Below are positions 24,155 to 33,280 of a DNA stretch of 64,000 nucleotides, in pieces. The stretch spans positions 434,001-498,000 of the forward strand of contig JACRPY010000002.1 of assembly GCA_016222945.1 (NCBI GenBank). Direction: 5' to 3'. How positions within the stretch are numbered: position 1 is the first letter of the stretch; the number at the start of each line of letters is the position of its first letter. The stretch comes from Methanobacterium sp. (lineage in GTDB: Archaea; Methanobacteriota; Methanobacteria; Methanobacteriales; Methanobacteriaceae). The notes under the pieces were generated by a model. The model was not told the DNA's origin. It did not search any database and worked only from the letters and a program-made list of their open reading frames with translations. Made by a program: the position numbers and the translations under genes.

Positions 24155-25336
24155 ATGAAGAAAGTGGTTCTCGCATTTAGCGGAGGCTTAGATACATCAG
24201 TGTGCATTAAATTACTTGAAGAAAATTACGACATGGAAGTTATAACTGCATGTGTGGATGTAGGACAGCCTGAAGAAGAAATAGAAAGACCAGCAGCAGC
24301 TGCAGATAAAATAGGCTCTTTAAAACATTATACCATAGATGCAAAGGAAGAGTTTGCAGAAGAATTTATATTCCGTGCAATCAAAGCTAATGCTCTTTAT
24401 GAAGGTTACCCTTTAAGCACAGCACTTGCAAGGCCTTTAATATCCATGAAAATAGTGGAACTTGCCAAAAAAGAAGGAGCAGATGCAATAGCTCATGGAT
24501 GCACAGGTAAAGGTAATGATCAGTTTAGATTCGAAACTATAATAAGGGCAATGTCTGATCTTGACGTTGTAGCACCTATAAGGGACTTAAACTTAACAAG
24601 AAGTGAAGAAATTAAATATGCTGAAGATCATTGTATTCCTCTTCCTTCTGACAAACAGTACAGTATAGATGAGAATCTTTGGGGAAGATCCATTGAAGGA
24701 GACATCTTAGAAGACCCTATGGTGGAAACACCGGAAGAAGCTTTCGAATGGACAAAATCAACAGAAAATGCGCCTGATGAAGCTCAAGTTATTGAAATTA
24801 GTTTTGAAGAAGGAGTTCCTGTAGCTTTAAATAACCAGAAAATGGATGCATTGGATTTAATTGGGAAATGCAATGAAATTGCAGGTTTAAACGGAATCGG
24901 CAGAATTGATATTATTGAAGACAGGATAATTGGTCTTAAATCAAGGGAAAATTACGAAGTTCCTGGCGCAATTTTACTAATTACGGCTCATAAAGCACTT
25001 GAACAGATGGTACTTACAAGAAGTGAACTTAAATTCGCTGCACACGTTAGTGAAGTTTATTCTGAGCTTATATATGATGGACTGTGGCACGAGCCTTTGA
25101 GGGAAGATCTTGATGCTTTGGTTGATAACATGCAAAGAAGAGTAACTGGAACTGTAAAAGTAAAGCTTCACAAGGGAAATCTTAGAATTCTTGGAAGAGA
25201 ATCTCCTTATAGTTTATACAGTGAAGAAACAGTTTCTTTTGAAGATAAAGGTATGGATCAGCGTGAAATGACTGGAATGGTTAAAAATTACGGTATTCAG
25301 GCTGCACTTTACCATAATATCTCTAAAAAGGATTAA
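24155..25336 (+). CDS. argG: argininosuccinate synthase
   Basis: The 393-residue enzyme of arginine synthesis joins citrulline and aspartate with ATP. Motifs: LAFSGGLDTSVCIKLL (ATP pyrophosphatase loop) at the N terminus, YPLSTALARPLISMK, AHGCTGKGNDQFRFE, and DENLWGRSIEGDILEDP. The full usual length is present. A TATA-like stretch and GGTGAA precede the ATG. T-rich sequence after the stop (25340-25360) should end the transcript. Confidence 0.97.
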   Translation: MKKVVLAFSGGLDTSVCIKLLEENYDMEVITACVDVGQPEEEIERPAAAADKIGSLKHYTIDAKEEFAEEFIFRAIKANALYEGYPLSTALARPLISMKIVELAKKEGADAIAHGCTGKGNDQFRFETIIRAMSDLDVVAPIRDLNLTRSEEIKYAEDHCIPLPSDKQYSIDENLWGRSIEGDILEDPMVETPEEAFEWTKSTENAPDEAQVIEISFEEGVPVALNNQKMDALDLIGKCNEIAGLNGIGRIDIIEDRIIGLKSRENYEVPGAILLITAHKALEQMVLTRSELKFAAHVSEVYSELIYDGLWHEPLREDLDALVDNMQRRVTGTVKVKLHKGNLRILGRESPYSLYSEETVSFEDKGMDQREMTGMVKNYGIQAALYHNISKKD

Positions 25337-25362
25337 AATATCCTTTTATTTTATTTTTATAG
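25337..25362 (+). terminator. T-rich terminator after argG
   Basis: CCTTTTATTTTATTTTTAT directly follows the argG stop. Runs of four to five T are the usual archaeal intrinsic terminator. The rest of the spacer up to 25604 holds only a TATA-like TATATATAAATAG near 25550 for the next gene. Confidence 0.5.
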
Positions 25363-25604
25363 TCAATTCCTGCATTAATTTATTTCTTTAGTTATAATTC
25401 TTTATTTAATATAGACTAAATGTAGGAAATATTTTTTAAACTTTTTAAAGCTTAAATCAGCTGAAACTATTATCTCATAATTATTTTCCGAGAAATAAAT
25501 ATTCAGCATTAAATTAGATATGGCTTATATATTTCCATAAAAATAATACTTATATATAAATAGTCACAAAAACCTTTTATATTATAAATAATTAGGTTTT
25601 TCAA

Positions 25605-26402
25605 ATGGTTTCTAATAAAGAAATTAAGATGGCTCTTGAATCTAAACGTAGTGGAGTAGATCAAGAGTTTTTGCAAATGATGGAAGCGCCCTTTGAATGG
25701 ACAGGAAATAGTTATTTATTTGATTTTGATCCGATGACTGTTGAAAAACTATCTCTATATGTTGATTATTTGTTTAAACAACAAGGATATCGTTTAGAGG
25801 AAGGATACACAGTTAATAATCTTTATTATAAGTACGATGAACAAGAAGGTTTACCCAATGTATGGGGATATTTGCTGTTTTTTTTATCACCGCTGTATAA
25901 ATTTGAAGTAGAAATAAATTCTAGCGGAGGAAAAACTTATTTAGAGATTTTCAAAATATTTAACGGACGACTTATGTCTTTTCAAAAATTAATTTATGGA
26001 AAGAACTATCCTAACTCCGAATTAAACATAATGGCTGACAAGATAAAATTATTAAGATTATCATCAAATAGTTATCTTGTTTGTAATGCATGTGGAGAAT
26101 ATTATCAATTACAGGAAGGTGAATCTCCAGATGAACTTACTGATAGGTGCGAATGCGGCGGAAATTTAAAATATATTCCTAAGCAGTTAGATATAGACGA
26201 ACCACCTAAAAAAAGAATGTTGAATGAACACAGTAGGAGATACTGGGCCGTCTTAGTGTTAGTTATTTTTTTCGTTTGGTTACTGCTTTTAAATGAAATT
26301 TTTAAACCTAATGCTCCTCCAATTTTAGCTTTTTTTAGCATTATTTTATTTGCGATACTTATTGCATCATATATAATCTATGTTGGTGAGTTTATATATT
26401 GA
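25605..26402 (+). CDS. membrane protein with internal zinc ribbon, unknown function
   Basis: The 265-residue protein is in three parts. Residues 1-160 are soluble and of unknown fold. A zinc ribbon at about 163-195 reads YLVCNACGEYYQLQEGESP...CECGGNL. The C terminus has two hydrophobic helices (WAVLVLVIFFVWLLLLNEIF and ILAFFSIILFAILIASYIIYV). The ribbon is nearly the same as the one opening the MuF-like protein at 33281. I do not recognise the N-terminal domain. Confidence 0.7.
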   Translation: MVSNKEIKMALESKRSGVDQEFLQMMEAPFEWTGNSYLFDFDPMTVEKLSLYVDYLFKQQGYRLEEGYTVNNLYYKYDEQEGLPNVWGYLLFFLSPLYKFEVEINSSGGKTYLEIFKIFNGRLMSFQKLIYGKNYPNSELNIMADKIKLLRLSSNSYLVCNACGEYYQLQEGESPDELTDRCECGGNLKYIPKQLDIDEPPKKRMLNEHSRRYWAVLVLVIFFVWLLLLNEIFKPNAPPILAFFSIILFAILIASYIIYVGEFIY

Positions 26403-26466
26403 TTTTAAGCTTAATCAGATATAAAAGTTAATTTAAGAATTTTATTAAAATAATAATGGTGAATAG

Positions 26467-26826
26467 ATGATTAATTTAAAAACTATATTGGCAGGAATTG
26501 TTGTAATAATAATTTTTTATGTACTTGGTTTAGGATTTATTGGATCTTTAATAGGATTTTTCATTGCTGGAGCCATTATAGGTTATTTAAATAATGAAAA
26601 CTTTAAAAATGGTGCTATTAACGGTTTGATATTCGGTTTTATTGGATTTACATTAGTTTTAGTTATTTATTTAATCAGGCTTGCAATAGCAGGTTCTTTT
26701 AGTCATCTTTCATTTGATAGTATTGTAATACTCTTGATTGATTGTATAATGGTTATTTTTATGAGTATCATTGGTGCACTTCTTGGTACTTGGATAGGAA
26801 ATCTAATTAAATCAAGAAAAAAGTAA
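26467..26826 (+). CDS. DUF5518-like small membrane protein
   Basis: The 119-residue protein has about four hydrophobic helices with glycine-rich packing: FIGSLIGFFIAGAIIGYLNNENFKNGAINGLIFGFIGF, and C-terminal SIIGALLGTWIGNLIKSRKK. The G-x-I-x-G-Y-L-N plus NGAxNGxxxG pattern is typical of DUF5518 proteins common in Methanobacteriales. Function unknown. Confidence 0.65.
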   Translation: MINLKTILAGIVVIIIFYVLGLGFIGSLIGFFIAGAIIGYLNNENFKNGAINGLIFGFIGFTLVLVIYLIRLAIAGSFSHLSFDSIVILLIDCIMVIFMSIIGALLGTWIGNLIKSRKK

Positions 26827-26850
26827 AAAAGTAATTAAATTTATTTTCTT

Positions 26851-27339
26851 TTATGCTGTTGGCTCTGTTTTTTTTAGCATTGTTTTTGTTCTATGCATCT
26901 GTATAGCCAGTGGAACATACATCACTCCAAAACCAATGATAATGGCCAATATAATGTATGCTGTGCTTAGTATTCCTGATACTATAAAGTTATAGAATAT
27001 AAAAACCGCAACTGGAGCATATAATGCGCTTGCAGTCACAACACCTGGAGAATATTCGCCATAGCGCACAGTATAGTATGCGTGGATTAAGAAATTTGAA
27101 AATATCCATGCGGCAGTTGATAATCCAAGAACAAGGGTCCACTCATTGGTATAAAAGATTGCAAGAGATACTGATACAAGAACATATGCCATGAAAATAA
27201 TGTTTCCCAGAGCGAACTCGCCGAAGCTCATGGAAGTTATCATACGAACCTTAACAGCCCATGCAGGGAATCGCGGTGATTCCTCAAGAATATGTATTAA
27301 ATATACGATAGGTACGCTCATGAGAATACTTAAATCCAT
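26851..27339 (-). CDS. HXXEE domain membrane protein
   Basis: The 162-residue protein has about five hydrophobic helices and the motif LIHILEESPRFPAWA (H-x-x-E-E) near the N terminus, with FLIHAYYTVRYGEYSPGVVTA as the second conserved block. It is a relative of the protein at 12176. A good GGAGG site precedes the ATG. Function unknown. Confidence 0.78.
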   Translation of the reverse strand: MDLSILMSVPIVYLIHILEESPRFPAWAVKVRMITSMSFGEFALGNIIFMAYVLVSVSLAIFYTNEWTLVLGLSTAAWIFSNFLIHAYYTVRYGEYSPGVVTASALYAPVAVFIFYNFIVSGILSTAYIILAIIIGFGVMYVPLAIQMHRTKTMLKKTEPTA

Positions 27340-27611
27340 TTTTTGCCTCCTTAATTCAAATAATTATTTATAATCTGATTGTGACGTATATAATGTTTTC
27401 TAAGGAAAATAATCAAAAATAAGAAGAATTTAGGATGAAGGAAGTTTTAGATTAAGTTTTTTCTAGTTATTTATTTTAAAATTAAATGAATGAAAAGAGG
27501 AAGTTTTCTTTTTTGAGGTAATTTAAGGCCCGTATCTTTTTAGATTATCTTTTTAATGGTTATTATGTAAATTAGGCTTTGGATAATAATTATTCATATA
27601 TAATAAAAAAA

Positions 27612-29099
27612 TTATTCTTCAATTAATTCATTACTATTTTCCAGTTCAAATCCTGAAACTATTTTCACACCATTATATTCTTCAATATCTTCTTTAATTC
27701 TTGTTACAAGTAATCCTTTGATTTTATAATCATTTTTGAATCCAAAATAAGTCTCATAATTATCTTTTACAAATTGAACTCTATCAATGTGCTTGTTATT
27801 AATTTCCATTTTTATATCCCTTATTCTATATTTTTTTCTATTTTTCCACATTATTTGTGGATCTATTTTCCATAATCCATGATCTTTACACTCAATAACC
27901 CATATAACTTCTTTATTATATGCAATTAAATCAATTTGTTTTTCTCCATTCTTTGTTTTTACTTTTCGTCCTTTTAGAGAAATCTGAGGATTTTTTGGAT
28001 CTTTAAGTGATAAACCTAATTCTATAAGCTTTTTTTCAATTTCATCTTCAAAATCGTGTCCAGTTAATAAACTATTTACTTTTTCAGGATTGAATTTGTA
28101 TTCTAGAAAACCCCAAACTAATAGGATAGTACTAGGACTTAAAATAAGCTTATTATTATGTTCAATGAGTATGGGAAATTCTTTAATATCTGTTTTTGAT
28201 GATACAAACATTTTAAATAATTTATAGGAATTATAATCATAATTTCTTGCTACTTTAAAAAATAGTTCTTTGGATATATTTGCAAAAGATTTGCCACTTC
28301 TTGAAATTATTTCTTGTGAAAGAATAAATAAATCCTTAATAAATAGTAGAACCTCAGGATTGTTATCAATTTCATCAAAAGAAAAGATTTTTGGATCTAA
28401 TGAAACATAATATAATGCGAAATACATTCCTCGCAATGTTTTATAAACTCTTTTCTCTAAATTTTCTTCTCCTTTAGGCTCATTATTTTTATCACTTGAT
28501 ATTTTTTTATTAATTTCATTTAATCTACTTTTTGAAGAGATATAATACTCTTTTAAACTATTTTTATAATTTAACCATGATATTTTAGGAATAAAGGTAT
28601 AATACTTTTTATTTTCATTAAGGAAAATGCATTTAAATCCATATTTATCTATCAAATATTTAGAACATTCAAAAAGATTACCGTAATCTTCTTGAATAAA
28701 AATAATATATTGTCTTAAACTGGAGAGATCATTAAGATTGATGCCCATTAATTCAACAAAAGGCTTAAAATATTTGCCATCAGGACCATGATGGCCTTTA
28801 AGAACATTCTTAATGAATAATGTTCCTTCAATTATTTGATCTATCCTAATTTCAGTTAAATTTTCAGTAGTTTGTATAGGTATATGTTCTCTAAATCCAA
28901 ACCCAAGTTTCATTAAATAATCATAAGAAAATTCATTACACATTAAATCCATTTTATTTTCAATGAATTGTGTTAGTTTTTTACATATTTCTAAAGATTC
29001 TGATTTAGAAAGTGGATTAAAACCGTTACAATTTGGACATATAACGTTATCATGCTGATCTAAATATAGTTCAGAACTGCAAATTTTGCATTTTTCCAT
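27612..29099 (-). CDS. PD-(D/E)XK nuclease domain protein with N-terminal zinc ribbon
   Basis: The 495-residue protein opens with a zinc ribbon (CKICSSELYLDQHDNVICPNC). A long helical middle of unknown fold follows. The C terminus has a restriction-endonuclease-like core: GHDFEDEIEKKLIELG, then GEKQIDLIAYNKEVIWVIECKDH, which gives the D...E-x-K catalytic set, then LLVTRIKEDIEEYNGVKIV. No methyltransferase or other restriction gene is adjacent. It is AT-richer than its neighbours and flanked by a TPR remnant, so it may be a transferred defence gene. Function is inferred only from the nuclease fold. Confidence 0.7.
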   Translation of the reverse strand: MEKCKICSSELYLDQHDNVICPNCNGFNPLSKSESLEICKKLTQFIENKMDLMCNEFSYDYLMKLGFGFREHIPIQTTENLTEIRIDQIIEGTLFIKNVLKGHHGPDGKYFKPFVELMGINLNDLSSLRQYIIFIQEDYGNLFECSKYLIDKYGFKCIFLNENKKYYTFIPKISWLNYKNSLKEYYISSKSRLNEINKKISSDKNNEPKGEENLEKRVYKTLRGMYFALYYVSLDPKIFSFDEIDNNPEVLLFIKDLFILSQEIISRSGKSFANISKELFFKVARNYDYNSYKLFKMFVSSKTDIKEFPILIEHNNKLILSPSTILLVWGFLEYKFNPEKVNSLLTGHDFEDEIEKKLIELGLSLKDPKNPQISLKGRKVKTKNGEKQIDLIAYNKEVIWVIECKDHGLWKIDPQIMWKNRKKYRIRDIKMEINNKHIDRVQFVKDNYETYFGFKNDYKIKGLLVTRIKEDIEEYNGVKIVSGFELENSNELIEE

Positions 29100-29249
29100 A
29101 ATAAGATTTAATTAAATATCATTAATAAACCTATTTTAGCCATTCACAGAATACATATCCGAATAAACAACCTTAACTTTAACAGTTTTCCCATAAATCT
29201 TTCCTTTAATCATATTTTGAAGATTTATTTGGGCTGTGGCTACTCATTA
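29100..29249. other. gene-poor degraded spacer
   Basis: No intact gene is seen. A 25-codon open stretch on the minus strand (near 29138-29215, reading MIKGKIYGKTVKVKVV) may be a leftover of a larger gene. It lies between the lone nuclease gene and the TPR remnant, which supports decay of this stretch. Confidence 0.35.
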
Positions 29250-29390
29250 TTATTGGTTCATCAAATCCAAGACTTCTTTATATTTTTCAATTTCATCATA
29301 TTCATGATCAAGTTCCAATGTATTATTAAAACATTCTAAAGCTTCAACATGCTGCCCAAGTCTTTCTGAACTTTCTTTTTCTCAAACCAT
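29250..29390 (-). pseudogene. tetratricopeptide repeat protein remnant
   Basis: The minus strand reads ESSERLGQHVEALECFNNTLELDHEYDEIEKYKEVL before a stop at 29250. This is the A-L-x-x-F-x-x-A-L-E-L-D pattern of a tetratricopeptide repeat. Upstream the frame closes at once with a TGA, and no start or further repeats exist. It is the 3' end of a lost TPR gene. Confidence 0.7.
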
Positions 29391-29451
29391 TTTTTCTTTA
29401 TAAATTCACAAAAAACATTAAACAGTTTAAACAATACTGATTTGTGATAAA

Positions 29452-29715
29452 ATGGCGTTAAGTATAATAAGTATAGCTGTAATGGTAATCCTTGCAATAA
29501 TTGGGGTTGTAATTCTACTAAAAATAGGTAAACTCCTTTTAAAATTACTGGTTCATGCTATTTTTGGCTGGATTTTACTTGTAATTGTAAATTTCATTCC
29601 AACTGTGCATATTCCCATAAATATATTAACAGTATTAGTTTCAGGGATTGGGGGAGTGTTTGGAGTTATACTTCTATTTATAGCCCAGGCATTTGGAATT
29701 AATTTGGCTATCTAA
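29452..29715 (+). CDS. BofA-like small membrane protein
   Basis: The 87-residue protein has two to three hydrophobic helices. LLKLLVHAIFGWILLVIVNFI and ILTVLVSGIGGVFGVILLFIAQAFGI match the pro-sigma-K processing inhibitor BofA family (PF07441), which also has many archaeal members of unknown role. The ATG follows GTGAT. It overlaps the end of the convergent nnr gene by eight bases. Confidence 0.75.
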   Translation: MALSIISIAVMVILAIIGVVILLKIGKLLLKLLVHAIFGWILLVIVNFIPTVHIPINILTVLVSGIGGVFGVILLFIAQAFGINLAI

Positions 29716-31180
29716 AGGCATCATCAATGTATTTTATCATGTCACTTGCTTTAAAATGATATTTATACTTTTCTGTGGCCATATCACCGGCTCTTCCATT
29801 AATATAAGCTCCAAGACAAGCTGCTTCAAATCCATCATGCCCTATAGCCATTAAGGCTCCGGTTAATCCTGCAAGACAATCACCTGTTCCTCCAACTGTC
29901 ATTCCAGGATTCCCAGTTTTGTTAAACCGTGTTTTTTGGCCATTAGAGATAATATCAATAACACCTTTAAGTAAAACGGTGCTTTTATGTTCACTGGCGA
30001 CATCTGTAACTATCTCTACTTTATCTTCAAACTCTGGAGGCATCTCTATACCAAATAATTCTTTAAATTCTGCTGAATGAGGTGTAACCACTATATCACT
30101 TTTTATTTCTTTAATTATATCAGTATATACTAATTTTAAACCATCTGCATCTATTATCATTGGGTTTTTGATTTCGCTGATGATTTCATTTATAGCTAAG
30201 GCTGTTTCGTTATCTATTCCCATTCCACAGCCAATTACAACTGAATCAGCTTTTTTTGAAAGTTCAACTATTTTATCTACATCATCTTCAGTAATTAAGT
30301 CATTTGAAAGCGAATTTACAATTAAATCTGGAGAATATGATCTTATTGTTTGTGAAACACTCTGTGGACAGGCCACATATACTAAATCAACGCCTGCTTT
30401 AAATGCAGAAAGCGCCGCAAGTGCAGGGGCACCTGAATAATCTTGACTTCCGCCAACAACAAGAACTATACCATTATGACCTTTATGGGAATCCATATTC
30501 CTATTTTTAAGCCTTAATAAGTCTCCTTTACCTAAAAATGTTTCAGCTTCGGCAGGAATACCTATATCATACAGAATAATGTTTCCTACATATTTGGTCT
30601 TTGCATTTTTAAGTCCATTTTTTAATTTATGGAATGTTAACGTGAAATCAGCTTCTACAGCTTTATCTGGAACCTCTCCAGTTAAAGGATCAAGTCCACT
30701 GGGCACATCAACAGCAATTTTAATGCTTTTAGATTCATTTATCAAATCTATGGCCTCAGAAATTGGTTCCTTAATCTTGCCTTTTATTCCCGTTCCGAGC
30801 ATTGCATCAATAATAACAGGAGAATCAACTTCTTTAAGTGCAGATGAATCGGTAATGATTTTTATTTCAAGTAAATTAATCCCTAGACTTATATTTCCGA
30901 TTGCAGTCCAGTTTTGAAGAGTTTCAGGAGATTTTATTCTTGAAGGATCACCTAAAAACAATAATTCAACACTGTATCCATTATTTAAAAGATGTCTTGC
31001 TATAACAAACCCATCTCCACCATTTCCACCATTTCCTGCAAATATGGTGACTTTGCACGGGTCTAATGTGTTAATTATATGGTCAGCTACGGATTTACCT
31101 GCATTTTCCATAAGTGCTGACTTAGAAATCCCTAAATCTTCTGCATTACCATCAAAGGCCATCATGTCTTTTGGAGTCAT
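29708..31180 (-). CDS. nnr: bifunctional NAD(P)H-hydrate epimerase and ADP-dependent dehydratase
   Basis: The 490-residue metabolite-repair enzyme has two domains. Residues 1-210 are the YjeF-N epimerase with GNGGNGGDGFVIARHL and VDVPSGLDPLTGE. Residues about 230-490 are the ribokinase-like dehydratase with GGSQDYSGAPALAALSAFKAG, GCGMGIDN, and NKTGNPGMTVGGTGDCLAGLTGAL. It restores NADH and NADPH damaged by hydration. Standard fusion length. Confidence 0.95.
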   Translation of the reverse strand: MTPKDMMAFDGNAEDLGISKSALMENAGKSVADHIINTLDPCKVTIFAGNGGNGGDGFVIARHLLNNGYSVELLFLGDPSRIKSPETLQNWTAIGNISLGINLLEIKIITDSSALKEVDSPVIIDAMLGTGIKGKIKEPISEAIDLINESKSIKIAVDVPSGLDPLTGEVPDKAVEADFTLTFHKLKNGLKNAKTKYVGNIILYDIGIPAEAETFLGKGDLLRLKNRNMDSHKGHNGIVLVVGGSQDYSGAPALAALSAFKAGVDLVYVACPQSVSQTIRSYSPDLIVNSLSNDLITEDDVDKIVELSKKADSVVIGCGMGIDNETALAINEIISEIKNPMIIDADGLKLVYTDIIKEIKSDIVVTPHSAEFKELFGIEMPPEFEDKVEIVTDVASEHKSTVLLKGVIDIISNGQKTRFNKTGNPGMTVGGTGDCLAGLTGALMAIGHDGFEAACLGAYINGRAGDMATEKYKYHFKASDMIKYIDDAFR

Positions 31181-31271
31181 AATACCACTATTTATATAAT
31201 TTATAAAACTAATTATTTAATAATAACCTTAATTTACTTTAAAAAATTTTATTTATTATCAAGGTGATTTG

Positions 31272-33194
31272 GTGGCCCAAAGAATTAAGCTTCCAGTAAT
31301 CGAATCCAACAAAATGCCGTCTATGTCTTATTCCATATTAATATATGCTTTTATAGCTTTAATATCTCTTATAACATATGGAATAATTGGGTCTTTATAT
31401 ATAATGCACCTTGATTTAGTTAATTCTGTTTATTATACTGTTATTACTATAGCTACTGTTGGATATGGTGATATCAGTCCAGTTACAACTACTCAAAAAC
31501 TTTTTACGGTTACACTTGTTTTGGGAGGAGTAGGGTTAGTTGCTTATGTATTTACTTTAACAATATCGGTGGTTACTATGGCTGTAGAAGAAATAACCTC
31601 TGGTTCCAGATATAAAAAGAAAATGGCCGCAACCAAAAATCATTTCGTACTATGTGGATATGGTAGAGTGGGGAAGGCAGTGTTTCGAGAGCTTAAAAAA
31701 AGGAACCAAGTTGGAATAATTGTTGAAAAAAACAGAAAATTGGTGGAGAAAGAATTATGGGACGATCCTGATGTTCTTGCAATTCCTGGGGATGCAACAG
31801 ATGAGCGCACATTGAAAGATGCAGGAATAGAAAGGGCAAGAGGAGTTATAATAACTACAGGAGACGATGTGGATAACCTATTTATAACTTTAACTGCACG
31901 AGAACTGCATCCTAATATATGGATAGTTGCAAGGGCCAGTAAACGTGAAGATATCAAACGACTCTATAGATCAGGGGCAGATAGGGTAATATCACCTGAA
32001 ACAAGTGGTGGAGAGGACATATATTTTGCTGCTATTGAGCCCACCATAATGAAAATAACAATGATGCACGATGTCTCCAATATCAAAAAAGAGGCAGAAA
32101 TCATCTTAAAATACGGATGCACCCTTGAAAATATAGAATACCATCTACCTGAATTTAGAGAACCACTGGGAAGAAAAATTGGAATAACTAAAATAGATGA
32201 ATTAAACAGGTTTATGGGCAGTTTAGAGCGTGATTCATCAAGAAAAAAGGCATTAGAAAGAATATACGAATCAGTAAGCGGGATTCACTCCCATTGGATT
32301 TCTGGACCAGATAAGGCGAGTTTAAATAAAGTTGCAGAAGAACTTAAAAAAGAAGGATTTCTTTTGGGTATTGATCTTAACGAAGATGAAATTAAAGAGG
32401 CTGCAAGGAAATATGGGCGGATTGTTGAAGTAGTTATAAAACCTGAAATAAAAATTACTGAAAATCATGCAGTAGGAGATATAAAAGAAGAATCCGAGAT
32501 TATTCTAAAACATGGATGTATTTTAGAAGATATTGAGTACTATTTACCCCGTTTCCATGAACCATTACGTAGGAAAGTTGGCTTATCAAAAGTTGAAGAT
32601 ATGAATAAATTTTTAGAAAGCTTGAAACACGATTCTGCTAAAATGGAATCTTTAGAACGATTATATGCTCTTTCAGGAGGAGGAATTCATTCTCACAGGA
32701 TTACAGGTCCTGATACGAAAAGCTTAGCCAATGTTGAAAAAGAATTAAAAGATAAAGGATATCTTTTAGGTGTTAACTTGTCTAAAGAAGAAATAAAAAC
32801 TAAAATCAAAGAATATGGGCGGGTAATTGAACTCCTTTTAAAACATGACGTTAGCAATCTAAATGATAAAAGAGTGATAATCAGATATGGTGGCCGGGTT
32901 TTGGATTCAAAACATTATCTGCCAGGTGTTAGACAGATTGTGACTCGAAGATTATATATTAATTCAGAAGAAGATGTTGTAAACTGTGAAAATGAACTAA
33001 AGAAACCTGACGCTAAAAGATCAGTTGAAGCACTTTATAAAATATCAAGACAGATACATTCCCATACAGTAGCTGCACCTGATGTTAAAGCGATTAAAAA
33101 AATTGAAAATGCTCTGGATAAAGAAGGTATACTTTTAGGGGTTAATCTACCTGAAAAAGAAATATGGAAAATTGTTGAAGGTGAAAATCCTTAA
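31272..33194 (+). CDS. MthK-like potassium channel with triplicated novel C-terminal domain
   Basis: The 640-residue protein has two transmembrane helices around a pore with the K+ selectivity filter TVGYGD (residue about 60). An RCK/TrkA-N Rossmann domain follows (CGYGRVGKAV, GDATDERTLKDAGI). In place of the usual RCK C-terminal half, three copies of a domain of about 125 residues start near 266, 398 and 524. Each has a hydrophobic-GC/GG opening, a YxLPxxxxxxxRKxG block, an I-H-S-H motif followed by a proline-Asp pair, and a closing G-LLGV/I-L. GTG 31272 is preferred, since AAGGTGA lies four to five bases upstream; TTG 31269 is possible. It is divergent from nnr. Confidence 0.85.
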   Translation: MAQRIKLPVIESNKMPSMSYSILIYAFIALISLITYGIIGSLYIMHLDLVNSVYYTVITIATVGYGDISPVTTTQKLFTVTLVLGGVGLVAYVFTLTISVVTMAVEEITSGSRYKKKMAATKNHFVLCGYGRVGKAVFRELKKRNQVGIIVEKNRKLVEKELWDDPDVLAIPGDATDERTLKDAGIERARGVIITTGDDVDNLFITLTARELHPNIWIVARASKREDIKRLYRSGADRVISPETSGGEDIYFAAIEPTIMKITMMHDVSNIKKEAEIILKYGCTLENIEYHLPEFREPLGRKIGITKIDELNRFMGSLERDSSRKKALERIYESVSGIHSHWISGPDKASLNKVAEELKKEGFLLGIDLNEDEIKEAARKYGRIVEVVIKPEIKITENHAVGDIKEESEIILKHGCILEDIEYYLPRFHEPLRRKVGLSKVEDMNKFLESLKHDSAKMESLERLYALSGGGIHSHRITGPDTKSLANVEKELKDKGYLLGVNLSKEEIKTKIKEYGRVIELLLKHDVSNLNDKRVIIRYGGRVLDSKHYLPGVRQIVTRRLYINSEEDVVNCENELKKPDAKRSVEALYKISRQIHSHTVAAPDVKAIKKIENALDKEGILLGVNLPEKEIWKIVEGENP

Positions 33195-33255
33195 ATTAAG
33201 AGTAAAATAAATCTTTTTTAGTGTTCAAGCTGTGAATATATATTTAAGGAAGATT

Positions 33256-33271
33256 AAACTCTTTTAAGAGT
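33256..33271. terminator. small palindrome between convergent genes
   Basis: ACTCTTTTAAGAGT (33258-33271) is a perfect inverted repeat placed between the ends of the channel gene and the convergent MuF-like gene. It could help end either transcript. Confidence 0.35.
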
Positions 33272-33280
33272 ATTTAAGTG

